Source of the DNA: an uncultured Prevotella sp.
Lineage (GTDB): Bacteria; Bacteroidota; Bacteroidia; Bacteroidales; Bacteroidaceae
NCBI GenBank assembly: GCA_900772835.1
Contig: CAAGSA010000105.1
Span: 1 to 37,528 of the forward strand
Direction: 5' to 3'
Length of the DNA stretch: 37,528 bases
The translations under genes were made by a program, and so were the position numbers. Positions 1 to 8,382 of this stretch are shown here, piece after piece; position 1 is the first letter of the stretch; each line of letters begins with the position of its first letter. The notes under the pieces were generated by a model. The model was not told the DNA's origin. It worked only from the letters and a program-made list of their open reading frames with translations, and made no database searches.

Positions 1-1
1 C

Positions 2-319
2 AACACGCTCGACTTCAACTTCTTCTGTAATCCCGATATGCCGAAGAAGGCAATGACGTACTTCAGCGACAAGTTCACCTTCGACGAATATGCCGAGACT
101 GAGGACTGGCCGTACGTGAACGACGACTGCACTCCGAGACTGGAGCAGCCTGTCACACGCTTCTTCTATACTGAAGCACAAACCGACGGCATCAGTATCC
201 TTGCCGGCGGCAGCAAGGCAACCACAGGTAGTGAAGCCACATACAACCTTGCCGGACAGCGCGTGGGCAAGAGCTACAAGGGAATAGTATTGAAGAATGG
301 CAGGAAATACGTGAAATGA
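2..319 (+). CDS. C-terminal end of a secreted protein (5' part outside the window)
   Basis: The frame is open from base 2 to the stop at 317-319, so this is the last 105 or so residues of a longer protein. The body is not recognised. The C-terminus, ending YNLAGQRVGKSYKGIVLKNG then RKYVK, has the form seen at the ends of many Prevotella secreted proteins and resembles a type IX secretion C-terminal signal: a short beta-rich segment with an NLAGQRV-like strand, GIV, and a basic end. The protein is therefore inferred to be exported and perhaps surface-attached. It converges on the minus-strand sugar kinase, and the two share a hairpin terminator. The first ATG in the visible frame is at 38, but coding clearly continues upstream of it. 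What the enzyme or binding domain is cannot be told from this fragment. Confidence 0.75.
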   Translation, partial: NTLDFNFFCNPDMPKKAMTYFSDKFTFDEYAETEDWPYVNDDCTPRLEQPVTRFFYTEAQTDGISILAGGSKATTGSEATYNLAGQRVGKSYKGIVLKNGRKYVK

Positions 320-350
320 CGGAACACACAGTGTAAGAATCCATAAAAAT

Positions 351-392
351 GCCCTTCATCGCCAGCATACAGAGCGGCGATGAAGGGCTTTT
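351..392. terminator. Bidirectional hairpin terminator between convergent genes
   Basis: A perfect 13-bp stem (351-363 with 376-388) encloses a 12-nt loop. On the plus strand it is followed by TTTTCGTTTCT, and on the minus strand by a run of five T (ATTTTTATGG). It can end both the truncated secreted gene and the sugar kinase gene. Confidence 0.85.
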
Positions 393-430
393 CGTTTCTC
401 CTCCCGTTCTCCGGCAGCCTGCCGGAAGGA

Positions 431-1312
431 TTATCCGATAATGGCGTCGATGGGATTCTTCACTATCCTTCCCATCTCATAGCCGCAGCTGTCGGCAGCT
501 TCGGCAAGCAGGTCGCTGTAGTGGAAGGCAATGCTCCCCACGGCTCCCACCTTCAGGTCTCTCCTGTTGTAGTGGTCCACGTTGCGATGGAAGAAATCCT
601 TGAAGTTAGCCACCACGAGCTCCCTTATTTCCTTGCGGTCGAGATGCTCGTGGATAAACCTCGACATTGATGCCAGATAGCGGTTCGCCATCGGCTCGCG
701 GTACACCCTCTGTATTATGTCGTCCAGTGTCTGCTGTGTGGCAGCCAGAAACTCCTTGCGTACTTCAGCCGGGATGCCGCCCTTGAACATCGCGTTTACG
801 AACATCTTGCCGAGCACCGCCCCGCTGCCTTCGTCGCCGAGGATATAGCCGAGTGGCGGTACATTCTGTCTGATTTCCTTTCCGTCGTACAGACACGAGT
901 TCGCCCCCGTGCCCAGTATGCAGGCTATGCCCTCGTCGGTTCCGCATACGGCGTGCGCAGCTGCAAGCAGGTCGCTGCCCGCAGTGATGCTTCCGGCGTG
1001 TGGGAACGTGCCGCACAGTATGTCGTGCATCGTATTGATGGCTGCGCCCCGGCACCCCGCACCGTAGAAGTTCACTGTGCAGATGCTGCTGCGGCTGTAT
1101 CCAGCCTTCTTGAGGGCTGGGTCGAGTGTTGTCTGCAGTTCCGTACCTGCTATTTCGGCTATTGTCTCGCGCGTCTGATGGAAGGGGTTAATGCCCTGCG
1201 TGGCGCAGCGGCACACTATTCTGTTGCCGTTGCATACGCACCAGTCTGTTTTCGTGCTGCCGCTGTCCGCAATCATCTTCAGTTGCGTGTGTGTTATGTC
1301 CTGTCCGTTCAT
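431..1312 (-). CDS. BadF/BadG/BcrA/BcrD-family ATPase, probable N-acetylglucosamine-type sugar kinase
   Basis: A 293-residue cytoplasmic protein of the ASKHA (actin/hexokinase) fold. The phosphate-1 loop is DSGSTKTDW at residues 16-24. The phosphate-2 region is GTGANS at 134-139, and YILGDEGSGA at about 156-165 is typical of the eukaryotic-like N-acetylglucosamine kinase branch of the BadF family. Length and motifs fit a complete enzyme, which would phosphorylate an amino sugar such as GlcNAc; the substrate is inferred from the family, not seen. The ATG at 1312 is used here. An internal ATG at 1276 (MIADSGSTK) would remove 12 residues and is equally good by homology. The gene is divergent from the mechanosensitive channel, with a TACTTTTG -7 box in the shared spacer. 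Confidence 0.85.
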   Translation of the reverse strand: MNGQDITHTQLKMIADSGSTKTDWCVCNGNRIVCRCATQGINPFHQTRETIAEIAGTELQTTLDPALKKAGYSRSSICTVNFYGAGCRGAAINTMHDILCGTFPHAGSITAGSDLLAAAHAVCGTDEGIACILGTGANSCLYDGKEIRQNVPPLGYILGDEGSGAVLGKMFVNAMFKGGIPAEVRKEFLAATQQTLDDIIQRVYREPMANRYLASMSRFIHEHLDRKEIRELVVANFKDFFHRNVDHYNRRDLKVGAVGSIAFHYSDLLAEAADSCGYEMGRIVKNPIDAIIG

Positions 1313-1339
1313 TTATATTGTTTTCGTTAAAATCTACGG

Positions 1340-1347
1340 CAAAAGTA
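1340..1347 (-). promoter_or_regulatory. -7 element of the sugar kinase promoter
   Basis: TACTTTTG on the minus strand fits the Bacteroidetes TAnnTTTG consensus and lies 27 bases upstream of the ATG at 1312. No convincing TTTG -33 element is visible at the usual spacing. It is one half of a divergent promoter pair with the identical octamer at 1370-1377. Confidence 0.5.
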
Positions 1348-1369
1348 AGGATAAATGATGATAAAATCG

Positions 1370-1377
1370 TACTTTTG
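1370..1377 (+). promoter_or_regulatory. -7 element of the mechanosensitive channel promoter
   Basis: TACTTTTG matches TAnnTTTG and lies 20 bases upstream of the ATG at 1398. The -33 element is not clear. The same octamer faces the other way at 1340-1347, so RNA polymerase sites of the two divergent genes overlap within about 40 bp. Confidence 0.5.
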
Positions 1378-1397
1378 CATTCAAATATACATCAGGT

Positions 1398-3743
1398 ATG
1401 AAAAAAAAGCTATTTATACTCTATCTTCTTACCCTTCTTTTTGCATTGCCGGGAAATGCCGTGCTCAAGGAGAAGGACTTGAACAACACGCTGTCGGTGC
1501 TCCGTAATGAACTGACCACATTCCATCAGGAGCAGAAGCGCCGCCAGCAGATCTACAGAAACAGCAGCGACATGGTGAAGAAGAATCTCTTCTCCGTGCT
1601 TTCGAAGAGCAACCAGAACGCGCTCATGCTCTATTCGCAGAAGCCCGACTATGTGTTCGACCTGGCCTATGCCTGCCATGAGGCCACCGACCAGTTCGAC
1701 AACTTCAAGAAGAACTCCATGCCGTTCCGCTCCTATGTGACGCATCTGAACGGCGAGATTGCACGATACGACAGTCTGATAAACTCGTTGCAGACGATGC
1801 CCGTGATGACGCTCAGCGACAAGGCGAAGATCGACCGCAACGTTTGCCTCACCCTTGCCGTGAGCATACGCAACACGATGGAAGACGGAAGGGCGATGCT
1901 TCAGGACTACATAAAATACTACGACATGACGGAGAACCGCCTGCAATACTTGAACGACTATGCCAACAACCGCTATTCCGAAATCCAGAGCAGCATCTTC
2001 AGGAACGGCGGCGACAACTATTTCAGTATCATATCCAACTTCGGCACTCAGGTGAGCAAGACCGCCGAGACGGTGAGCGACAAGTATCATTCCTCGCGCA
2101 AGCTGCATTCGCAGTGGGATGCAAGGATGATAGTGGGCCTTTTCGTCAGCATCCTCTTCTATGGCATTATCTCCATAATCCTGAATCTGCTTGCCATCAG
2201 ATGGCTTATGCCCAAGCGTTTCCGTACAGAACAGTTCATGCAGAAGCGCCCGTGCATAATGATGGCGACTACCACCGTCACGTTTGCCGTGCTGCTCGGC
2301 ATCATCCGCGGCACCGTGAACCAGAACTTCATCGCCATGGCGAGCAATCTGCTTGTGGAATATGCGTGGCTTCTGGGCGTGATACTCATCTCGCTGCTCC
2401 TGCGTGTCGGCGGCAAGCAGATAAAGAGCGCCTTCCGCATCTATTCGCCGCTCATCGTGGTGGGCTTCATCGTCATCACGTTCCGCATCATTCTCGTCCC
2501 CAACGACCTCGTGAACCTGATTTTCCCGCCCATCCTGCTCCTGTGCGCCCTGTGGCAGTGGAACGTGATCGGCCGCCACAACGAGCGCATCCCGCGTTCC
2601 GACATGTTCTTCAGCTATGTGTCGCAGGTGGTCTTCGTTGCCAGCATGGTATGTTCCTGGATGGGCTATACGCTGCTCAGCGTGCAGATGCTGATATGGT
2701 GGATAATGCAGCTCACGTGCATCCTCACCATCAGCTGCCTGGCTGAATGGATGAGCAAATATGCGGCGAAGCATCATCTGGAGGAGAAGCCTATAAACAA
2801 GACGTGGATATACAAACTTCTGCTCAAGGTGGGGCTGCCCGTGATGGGTATATCCTCGGTGCTTATCTCCGTATATTGGGCTGCCGACGTGTTCAACCTG
2901 AGCGGACTGATGATGAGTATATTCACGGCGCGCTTCATCGACGTGAGCAATTTCAGCGTCAGCATATCGTCGATAGTGACGGTCATCGTGCTGTGGTTCA
3001 TCTTTGCCTACGTCAGCTACATCCTCATTGCCTTCATGCAGCTGCACTTCAAGAATATCGACTCGCGCACGGCGGCAAGCCGCAACGTGATGGGAAAGAA
3101 CGTGGTGCAGGTGATGGTGTGGGGCACATGGCTGATAATAAGCCTTTCTATCCTGCATGTGAGCAACACGTGGCTGGTGGTTGTGTCGGGAGGACTCTCC
3201 ACCGGCGTGGGCTTCGCCTCGAAGGATATACTGGAGAACATCTACTACGGCATCTCGCTCATGGCTGGCCGCATAAACATTGGCGACTGGATAGAGTGCG
3301 ACGGCACTCGCGGCAAGGTGAGCAGCATCAGCTATACGAGCACCATGATAGAGGCGGTGGACGGTTCTATTATCGCCTTCCAGAACTCGCAGCTCTTCAC
3401 GAAGAACTACAAGAACCTGACACGCAACCACGGCTACGAGCTGTCGGTGGTGCACTTCGGAGTGGGCTACGGCACCGAGGTGGAGCGTATGCGCCGTGTG
3501 GTAATCGACGCTGTGGAGAAGATGCAGCTGGAATTCGTCGACAAGGAGAAGCCTTTCTCAGTGCTCTTCACGGAGTTCGGCGACAACAGCATCAACTTCA
3601 AGTTCGTCTGCTGGGTCGACGTGACGAAGCAGGCCGTGACAGAGAGCATGATAAAGGAGTGCATATACAACACGCTGAACGCTAACGGCATCGAAATGCC
3701 GTTCCCGAAGCGCGACGTGTATATCAAGGAGATGGTACAGTAG
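1398..3743 (+). CDS. Large MscS-family mechanosensitive ion channel
   Basis: A 781-residue inner-membrane protein. A signal-like hydrophobic start (residues 3-20) is followed by a charged, helical, presumably periplasmic domain (about 22-240). Then come roughly ten hydrophobic segments from about 245 to 620. The last is the pore helix region with GGLSTGVGFASKDILENI (598-615) and leads into the MscS beta domain (INIGDWIECDGTRGKVSSI, 627-644) and C-terminal alpha/beta domain to about 778. This order of long periplasmic domain, extra helices and MscS core is the MscK/YbdG-like large form of the family, which releases osmolytes on hypo-osmotic shock. The ATG at 1398 follows a TACTTTTG box by 20 bases. 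It stands alone as a transcription unit. A large open frame on the opposite strand is a coding shadow. Confidence 0.88.
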   Translation: MKKKLFILYLLTLLFALPGNAVLKEKDLNNTLSVLRNELTTFHQEQKRRQQIYRNSSDMVKKNLFSVLSKSNQNALMLYSQKPDYVFDLAYACHEATDQFDNFKKNSMPFRSYVTHLNGEIARYDSLINSLQTMPVMTLSDKAKIDRNVCLTLAVSIRNTMEDGRAMLQDYIKYYDMTENRLQYLNDYANNRYSEIQSSIFRNGGDNYFSIISNFGTQVSKTAETVSDKYHSSRKLHSQWDARMIVGLFVSILFYGIISIILNLLAIRWLMPKRFRTEQFMQKRPCIMMATTTVTFAVLLGIIRGTVNQNFIAMASNLLVEYAWLLGVILISLLLRVGGKQIKSAFRIYSPLIVVGFIVITFRIILVPNDLVNLIFPPILLLCALWQWNVIGRHNERIPRSDMFFSYVSQVVFVASMVCSWMGYTLLSVQMLIWWIMQLTCILTISCLAEWMSKYAAKHHLEEKPINKTWIYKLLLKVGLPVMGISSVLISVYWAADVFNLSGLMMSIFTARFIDVSNFSVSISSIVTVIVLWFIFAYVSYILIAFMQLHFKNIDSRTAASRNVMGKNVVQVMVWGTWLIISLSILHVSNTWLVVVSGGLSTGVGFASKDILENIYYGISLMAGRINIGDWIECDGTRGKVSSISYTSTMIEAVDGSIIAFQNSQLFTKNYKNLTRNHGYELSVVHFGVGYGTEVERMRRVVIDAVEKMQLEFVDKEKPFSVLFTEFGDNSINFKFVCWVDVTKQAVTESMIKECIYNTLNANGIEMPFPKRDVYIKEMVQ

Positions 3744-3788
3744 CAAGCCTGACTTTTGGCACAGAAATCCGGCTTGCATTTCCGCGGT

Positions 3789-3876
3789 ATGCCGTTTGCC
3801 GGTCATAACTATGCCGTTTGCTGGTCATAAACATGCCGTTTATGGATGGTAACTATGGCATTTGCGGGTGCTAAGT
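3789..3876 (+). repeat. Array of four degenerate 22-bp tandem repeats (locus 1)
   Basis: Four head-to-tail 22-bp units at 3789, 3811, 3833 and 3855. Units 1 and 2 read ATGCCGTTTGCCGGTCATAA and ATGCCGTTTGCTGGTCATAA, each plus two bases; units 3 and 4 diverge. A possible fifth unit from 3877 is too weak to count. The array sits between the ends of the convergent channel and phosphatase genes. The same 22-bp period and a related core recur at 23944-24031 and 35020-35107. Confidence 0.75.
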
Positions 3877-3995
3877 GGGGTATTGGTGAAAAGCAAGTGT
3901 GGAATTGCTGAAGAAACATACATTGCAATAGCCTGCCTTTCTGGTATGATTTTCGTCTGCACTGCCCGATGGAACAGGGTGCGGAACATTTATAG

Positions 3996-4031
3996 ACGGA
4001 CAAGAGGAACATCATCGCTCCTCTTGTCCGT
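3996..4031 (-). terminator. Hairpin terminator of the HAD phosphatase gene
   Basis: A perfect 13-bp stem (ACGGACAAGAGGA at 3996-4008 with its complement at 4019-4031) encloses a 10-nt loop. It starts 5 bases beyond the stop codon of the minus-strand gene. The following T-run is poor, so efficiency is uncertain. Confidence 0.6.
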
Positions 4032-4036
4032 TCCGG

Positions 4037-4834
4037 TTATATTACTCCGAAATGCAGCAGCGCATTCCGTATGCCGTTGTCGTCAACGGTCGTGGTGGTG
4101 AAGTCGGCGGCAGCCTTTGCCTCCTCTCCGGCGTTGCCCATTGCCACGCCGATTCCGGCACGCTGCAGTATCGCCACGTCGTTTCCGCCGTCGCCGAAAG
4201 CCATGGTCTGCGAAATGTCCAGGCCGAGGTGGGCAGCCATTGCCTCAAGTCCCTTTCCCTTGTCGGCGCCGAGGGCAGTGATGTCGGTGAATTCGGGGTT
4301 CCATCTGCCCGAGACGCAGTTCTTGAGCCGTGGCATCAGCTGCTCCTCGTGTTCTATGTTGAAGAAGGGGGTGAGCTGCAGTATGTGCTCGCTGCGCAGC
4401 GTTTCGGTGGCATCGAGTGATGGGTCGATGTTTGTCACTTTCAGCTGGCTGACGAAAATCTCGTCGAACACAGGCTTGTGGTTGAATATCCGCACTCCGC
4501 TTTCGCCCACTACGAGAACCGTATAGTCGCTTCTTGCGGCATCGGCAATAAGCAGGTCCACGTCGTGCTGCGGTATCGGCTTGCACGCAATCGTCTTTCC
4601 GCCGACAATGCAGAGCGCTCCGTTCGTGGTGATATATCCGTCGATGTAGGGTTCGATAGCCTTCAGGTTGGTGATAATCTGGAGCGGTCGTCCGGTGGAG
4701 ATGTATATCCCCACGCCGTTTGCCTTTGCCCTGGCGATGGCATCTACTGTAGACTGCGGAATCTCGTGTGTCTTGAAGCTCACCAGCGTTCCGTCGATGT
4801 CGAAAAACAATGCGCTGATTTTGCTGTCCTTCAT
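4037..4834 (-). CDS. Cof-type HAD-IIB hydrolase (sugar-phosphate or nucleotide phosphatase)
   Basis: 265 residues, the usual size for Cof-type HAD-IIB phosphatases. Motif I is FFDIDGT at 10-16, with nucleophile Asp12 and acid/base Asp14. Motif II is STGR at 46-49. The motif III lysine lies in DKGKGLEA (191-198). Motif IV is FGDGGNDVAIL (213-223) with Mg-binding Asp215 and Asp219. The C2b cap lies between motifs II and III. The enzyme is cytoplasmic and Mg-dependent; members dephosphorylate sugar phosphates, FMN, PLP or similar, and the actual substrate cannot be read from sequence. It follows the ROK kinase on the same strand, but a long hairpin with a T-rich tail lies between them, so it is probably transcribed separately, at least in part. 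Confidence 0.88.
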   Translation of the reverse strand: MKDSKISALFFDIDGTLVSFKTHEIPQSTVDAIARAKANGVGIYISTGRPLQIITNLKAIEPYIDGYITTNGALCIVGGKTIACKPIPQHDVDLLIADAARSDYTVLVVGESGVRIFNHKPVFDEIFVSQLKVTNIDPSLDATETLRSEHILQLTPFFNIEHEEQLMPRLKNCVSGRWNPEFTDITALGADKGKGLEAMAAHLGLDISQTMAFGDGGNDVAILQRAGIGVAMGNAGEEAKAAADFTTTTVDDNGIRNALLHFGVI

Positions 4835-4856
4835 TACGGGTCAGAAAATAAATAAA

Positions 4857-4914
4857 GTGCCGGATGCTGTGAGCATTCCTTCCGATGGATGGGGTGGGGC
4901 ACAGCGTCCGGCAC
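4857..4914 (-). terminator. Hairpin terminator of the ROK kinase gene
   Basis: A 15-bp stem (4857-4871 with 4900-4914, one G-U pair) lies just after the minus-strand ROK gene. On that strand it is followed by TTTATTTATTTTC. The 28-nt loop is longer than usual. Confidence 0.65.
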
Positions 4915-4928
4915 ACGAATGAAAAAGT

Positions 4929-5912
4929 TTAGTGTTCACAATTCTTCACGATGGCACTTGCGCCGAGCACAGCAGCTCCGGCACCGTCGAGTCCGCTGAT
5001 GAGGAACTTTGCCTTTCCGCGGAACACTCCCATCACGTTCTCGTCGTAGCTCTTCAGCAGCGGCTTCATCAGCAGGTCGCCTGCCTTGGTCAGTCCGCCG
5101 AAGAACACGAAAGCCTCCGGCGAGCAGAACGTGGCGAAGTCGGCGCATGCCTCGCCGAGCATTCTGCCCGTGAACTCATACACGCGCTGAGCCAGGGCAT
5201 CGCCCTTGGCGGCAGCCTTCGACACGTCGAGCGACGTGATGTCCTCCGCCTTCATGTCGCGCAGCAGCGACGGCTCGTCGGAAGTCTCGAGGAATTCCCT
5301 TGCCGTGCGTGCCACACCCGTGGCGGAGCAGTAAGCCTCCAGGCATCCCTTTTTGCCGCATCCGCACAGTCTGCCGTTCTCGCGGCACATGGTCACATGG
5401 CCGAGCTCGCCGGCAAGACCGTCTGAACCGTATACCATCTGTCCGTTTATCACGATGCCCGAGCCCACTCCGGTTCCGAGCGTAATCATGATGAAGTTCT
5501 TCATTCCCTTTGCCACGCCGTATACCATCTCGCCGAGTGCGGCGGCATTGGCGTCGTTAGTTATCGATACGGGGATAGAGAGCTTATCGCTGAACATTTT
5601 GGCGAAAGGCACCACACAGTCGTGCGCCCAGGCAATGTTCGGTGCGTAGGAAATCGTGCCGTCATAGAAGTTCGAGTTCGGGGCACCGATGCCCATTCCC
5701 TCAATCTTGTTTATTCCGCCCACCTTGTCCACGATAGGCATAAGGGCGGCAACGCCAGCCTCAACGAACTTTTCAGCGGTGTCAAACTCCTGAGTCTTTA
5801 TAGATGTGTGCTCCACGATTGTTCCGTGGGCATCCACGATACCGAACACGGCGTTGGTACCGCCTAAGTCAAGACCTATGGTGTATGGTCTTTTCAAAAC
5901 TTGTGCTTCCAT
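4929..5912 (-). CDS. ROK-family glucokinase
   Basis: 327 residues, typical of bacterial ROK sugar kinases. The ATP phosphate loop is DLGGTN (15-20) and the catalytic Asp lies in ITNDANAA (Asp120). The ROK signature runs from GTGVGSGIVINGQ (146-158) through LAGELGH to the structural zinc site, His172 with the Cys of CGCGKKGC (Cys183, 185, 190). It is a soluble enzyme that phosphorylates glucose or a related hexose (or N-acyl amino sugar) with ATP at the head of glycolysis. Glucokinase is the usual family assignment in Bacteroidales, but substrate is inferred. The ATG at 5912 follows a complete Bacteroidetes promoter (5953-5984). No repressor-type N-terminal helix-turn-helix is present, so it is a kinase and not a NagC-like regulator. 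Confidence 0.88.
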   Translation of the reverse strand: MEAQVLKRPYTIGLDLGGTNAVFGIVDAHGTIVEHTSIKTQEFDTAEKFVEAGVAALMPIVDKVGGINKIEGMGIGAPNSNFYDGTISYAPNIAWAHDCVVPFAKMFSDKLSIPVSITNDANAAALGEMVYGVAKGMKNFIMITLGTGVGSGIVINGQMVYGSDGLAGELGHVTMCRENGRLCGCGKKGCLEAYCSATGVARTAREFLETSDEPSLLRDMKAEDITSLDVSKAAAKGDALAQRVYEFTGRMLGEACADFATFCSPEAFVFFGGLTKAGDLLMKPLLKSYDENVMGVFRGKAKFLISGLDGAGAAVLGASAIVKNCEH

Positions 5913-5952
5913 TTTAATGATGATTATGTCAAAAGAAATTTATTTTTCTGCA

Positions 5953-5984
5953 CAAAGGTAAGACAAAAAAGAAAATTCGACAAA
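5953..5984 (-). promoter_or_regulatory. Promoter of the ROK kinase gene
   Basis: On the minus strand TTTG (5981-5984), a 20-bp spacer and TACCTTTG (5953-5960) form a full Bacteroidetes sigma-ABfr type promoter. Transcription would begin about 35 bases upstream of the ATG at 5912. Confidence 0.8.
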
Positions 5985-6166
5985 GAATTCTTTACTTTTT
6001 TCCATGCTTCAAAAGAATGGATAATCTATATCAATTCCGGGCGGTGCTGAGGCTTTGCCACATTGCGCGGGACGGTGACGGCGAAAGACAAAAGTGAATG
6101 GTTTTAAGAGTTTTTCTCATACAAAATTTGTATCTTTCGTAAAATTTGCAGAACTTTGCACCCATT

Positions 6167-6859
6167 ATGCCATTTCAATTTCATATAAACATATTAGATT
6201 TGCTGTGTAAGGGCGTGCTGATAGGCATTCTTGTTTCGGCTCCGATGGGGCCGGTGGGGGTGCTGTGCGTCCAACGCACGCTGAACAAGGGCAGATGGTT
6301 CGGATTCGTCACGGGTATAGGCGCCTGCTTGAGCGACTTTATATATGCGTTGATAACAGGATTGGGAATGTCGTTCGTGATGGACTTCATCAGCAATTCG
6401 CACTACCGCTATATATTGCAGATAAGCGCAAGCGTGATACTGATGATATTCGGAATCTACTCCTATCGCTGCAATCCGATGAAGAAGATGCACGTGAGCC
6501 AGAAAAGTTCCAAGGGGTCGCTCGTCCACAATGGGGTGACGGCATTCCTCGTCACATTCTCCAACCCGCTCATCATCATGCTGATGATGGGACTATTCGC
6601 GCAGTTCGCATTCATCATCCCCGACCATCCGTGGGAGATGAGCGTGGGCTATTTCGGCATCATTGCCGGAGCGCTGCTGTGGTGGTACGGGCTGACGTGG
6701 CTCGTTGACAAGATTCGGGCCGTGTTCGACACCAACGGCATACAGCTTATCAATAAGGTGGTGGGGAGCATCGTCATAGTTATGTCGATAATAGTGCTAA
6801 TCGGCACAGTGTTCAACCTCTACACGCTGCCGAGTGTGTCCATGCGCTGGGTAGAATAA
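6167..6859 (+). CDS. LysE/RhtB-family amino acid exporter
   Basis: 230 residues with six hydrophobic segments, the usual LysE/RhtB size and topology. The N-terminal half has the family pattern GVLIGILVSAPMGPVGVL, followed by TLNKGRWFGFVTGIGACLSD. Such inner-membrane proteins export amino acids or other small metabolites; the substrate is unknown here. I start at ATG 6167 (MPFQFHIN). The frame also extends 7 codons to a TTG at 6146, but that stretch is promoter-like sequence. A weak -7 box (TATCTTTC, 6131-6138) precedes it. It is the first gene of a plus-strand run (DUF4924, rfbD, prfC) with short gaps, ending at the terminator near 10040. Confidence 0.85.
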   Translation: MPFQFHINILDLLCKGVLIGILVSAPMGPVGVLCVQRTLNKGRWFGFVTGIGACLSDFIYALITGLGMSFVMDFISNSHYRYILQISASVILMIFGIYSYRCNPMKKMHVSQKSSKGSLVHNGVTAFLVTFSNPLIIMLMMGLFAQFAFIIPDHPWEMSVGYFGIIAGALLWWYGLTWLVDKIRAVFDTNGIQLINKVVGSIVIVMSIIVLIGTVFNLYTLPSVSMRWVE

Positions 6860-6921
6860 TCCAGAGCCGGCAAACCGGAAGATAAAGGGGGATAAAATAA
6901 AAAACAAAACATTTCATACAG

Positions 6922-7464
6922 ATGTTTATATCACAGGAACTCAGAAAGAAAAGTATTGCCGAATACCTGCTGTACATGTGGCAGGTGGAAGACATCATAC
7001 GTGCCTATGGCTGTTCGCTGGCACGCATAAGGCGGGAGTATATAGAGCGGTTCGACTATAGCGAGGAGCAGAAGGAGGAAATGACCGACTGGTACGGCAA
7101 CCTGGTGCGCATGATGAACAGCGAGGGGTGCCGCGAGCACGGGCATCTGCAGATAAACAAAATCGTGATGCAGCAGCTGTCGGAACTCAGTGCAGAGCTG
7201 CTCTCAAGCCCGAAGTTCCCGTTCTACAACAGCGAGTACTACAGAGTGCTGCCGTTCATCGTGGAGCTGCGCCGCAGAGGTGCCGGCAAGGAAGAGAACG
7301 AGGTGGAAACCTGTTTCAACGCCCTCTACGGAGTGATGATGCTGAGGCTGCAGAAGAAACCCGTGTCGCCCGATACGGAGCACGCGATAAAGGAGATAAC
7401 GACTTTCATCGGTATGCTGTCCGACTATTATCTGAAAGACAAGAAAGGAGAACTCGAATTATGA
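6922..7464 (+). CDS. DUF4924 family protein
   Basis: 180 residues, soluble and almost all helical. The N-terminus (ELRKKSIAEYLLYMWQVEDI, residues 6-25) is the conserved start of DUF4924, a Bacteroidetes family of unknown function found next to housekeeping genes. No signal peptide, membrane segment or catalytic motif is visible. The stop overlaps the start of rfbD by 4 bases (ATGA at 7461-7464), which implies translational coupling. The gap to the LysE gene upstream is 62 bases. Confidence 0.82.
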   Translation: MFISQELRKKSIAEYLLYMWQVEDIIRAYGCSLARIRREYIERFDYSEEQKEEMTDWYGNLVRMMNSEGCREHGHLQINKIVMQQLSELSAELLSSPKFPFYNSEYYRVLPFIVELRRRGAGKEENEVETCFNALYGVMMLRLQKKPVSPDTEHAIKEITTFIGMLSDYYLKDKKGELEL

Positions 7465-8351
7465 ACATATTAGTGACAGGAGCCGGCGGACAGCTTGGAA
7501 ACGAGATGCAGCTCGTGGCAAGGGAGAGTGGCGACCGTTATATCTTCACCGACGTTTGCGAAGGATACAGACATCTCGACATCACATCGCTCGACGACAT
7601 ACGCCGGATGGTGGAGGAGGAAGACATACGCTGTATCGTGAACTGTGCGGCATGGACAAACGTGGATGCTGCGGAAACGGCAGGCGAGATAGTGGAGACA
7701 CTGAATGCAACGGCACCGGAGAACCTTGCCAAGGCAATGAAAGAGGTAGGAGGACTGCTCGTGCACGTCAGCACCGACTATGTGTTCGGCGGCGACCCGT
7801 ACAACACACCCTGCAAGGAAGACCAGAAGGGAACACCGACAGGAGTGTACGGGCTGACAAAGCTGCATGGCGAACAGAAAATCATAGCCACAGGAGTGGA
7901 CCACATCATACTGCGCACGGCATGGCTGTACTCGGAATACGGCAAGAATTTCGTGAAGACGATGCTGAACCTGACGGCAACGAAACCGCAGCTGAAGGTG
8001 GTGTTCGACCAATGCGGAACACCGACATACGCGCTCGACCTGGCAAAGGCCATCCGGCATATAGTGGAGAACCGCCTTTACGAGAACAATTCCGGCATAT
8101 ACCACTTCTCGAACGAGGGCGTGTGCAGCTGGTATGACTTCACGGTGAAGATAGCACACCTGGCAGGCAACGACAGCTGCGACATCCAGCCCTGCCACAG
8201 CGATGAATTCCCGAGCCCTGTGGCGCGCCCGGCATACAGCGTGCTCGACAAGACAAAGATAAAGAATACATTCGGCATAAAGATACCATACTGGGTTGAC
8301 AGCCTGGAGACCTGTATGAAGAACATGGATAAACTGAAGGCGGGCTCATAA
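7461..8351 (+). CDS. rfbD: dTDP-4-dehydrorhamnose reductase
   Basis: 296 residues of the extended short-chain dehydrogenase (RmlD) family. The NAD(P)-binding motif is VTGAGGQLG (5-13), followed by NCAAWTNVDAAE (61-72), STDYVFGG (104-111) and the catalytic Tyr130 and Lys134 in YGLTK. It reduces dTDP-4-dehydro-L-rhamnose to dTDP-L-rhamnose, the last step of the precursor pathway for surface polysaccharide rhamnose. The start is ATG 7461, overlapping the DUF4924 stop; the frame is open further upstream only because it runs through that gene out of frame. The other rml genes are not in this window, so the pathway is split in this genome. It is followed after 31 bases by prfC. Confidence 0.92.
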   Translation: MNILVTGAGGQLGNEMQLVARESGDRYIFTDVCEGYRHLDITSLDDIRRMVEEEDIRCIVNCAAWTNVDAAETAGEIVETLNATAPENLAKAMKEVGGLLVHVSTDYVFGGDPYNTPCKEDQKGTPTGVYGLTKLHGEQKIIATGVDHIILRTAWLYSEYGKNFVKTMLNLTATKPQLKVVFDQCGTPTYALDLAKAIRHIVENRLYENNSGIYHFSNEGVCSWYDFTVKIAHLAGNDSCDIQPCHSDEFPSPVARPAYSVLDKTKIKNTFGIKIPYWVDSLETCMKNMDKLKAGS

Positions 8352-8382
8352 AGAAAGACTGCCGCCGCAACAATAATAATTT

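Noticed and set aside
1410..3455. 681-residue open frame on the minus strand opposite the MscS-type gene
   Set aside because: It is a composition shadow: rich in His, Arg, Ala and Val with no domain, while the plus-strand protein has full family motifs and a promoter.
3789..3876. CRISPR array interpretation of the 22-bp repeats (all three loci)
   Set aside because: Units are directly adjacent with no spacers, are too short and too diverged, and no cas genes are present.
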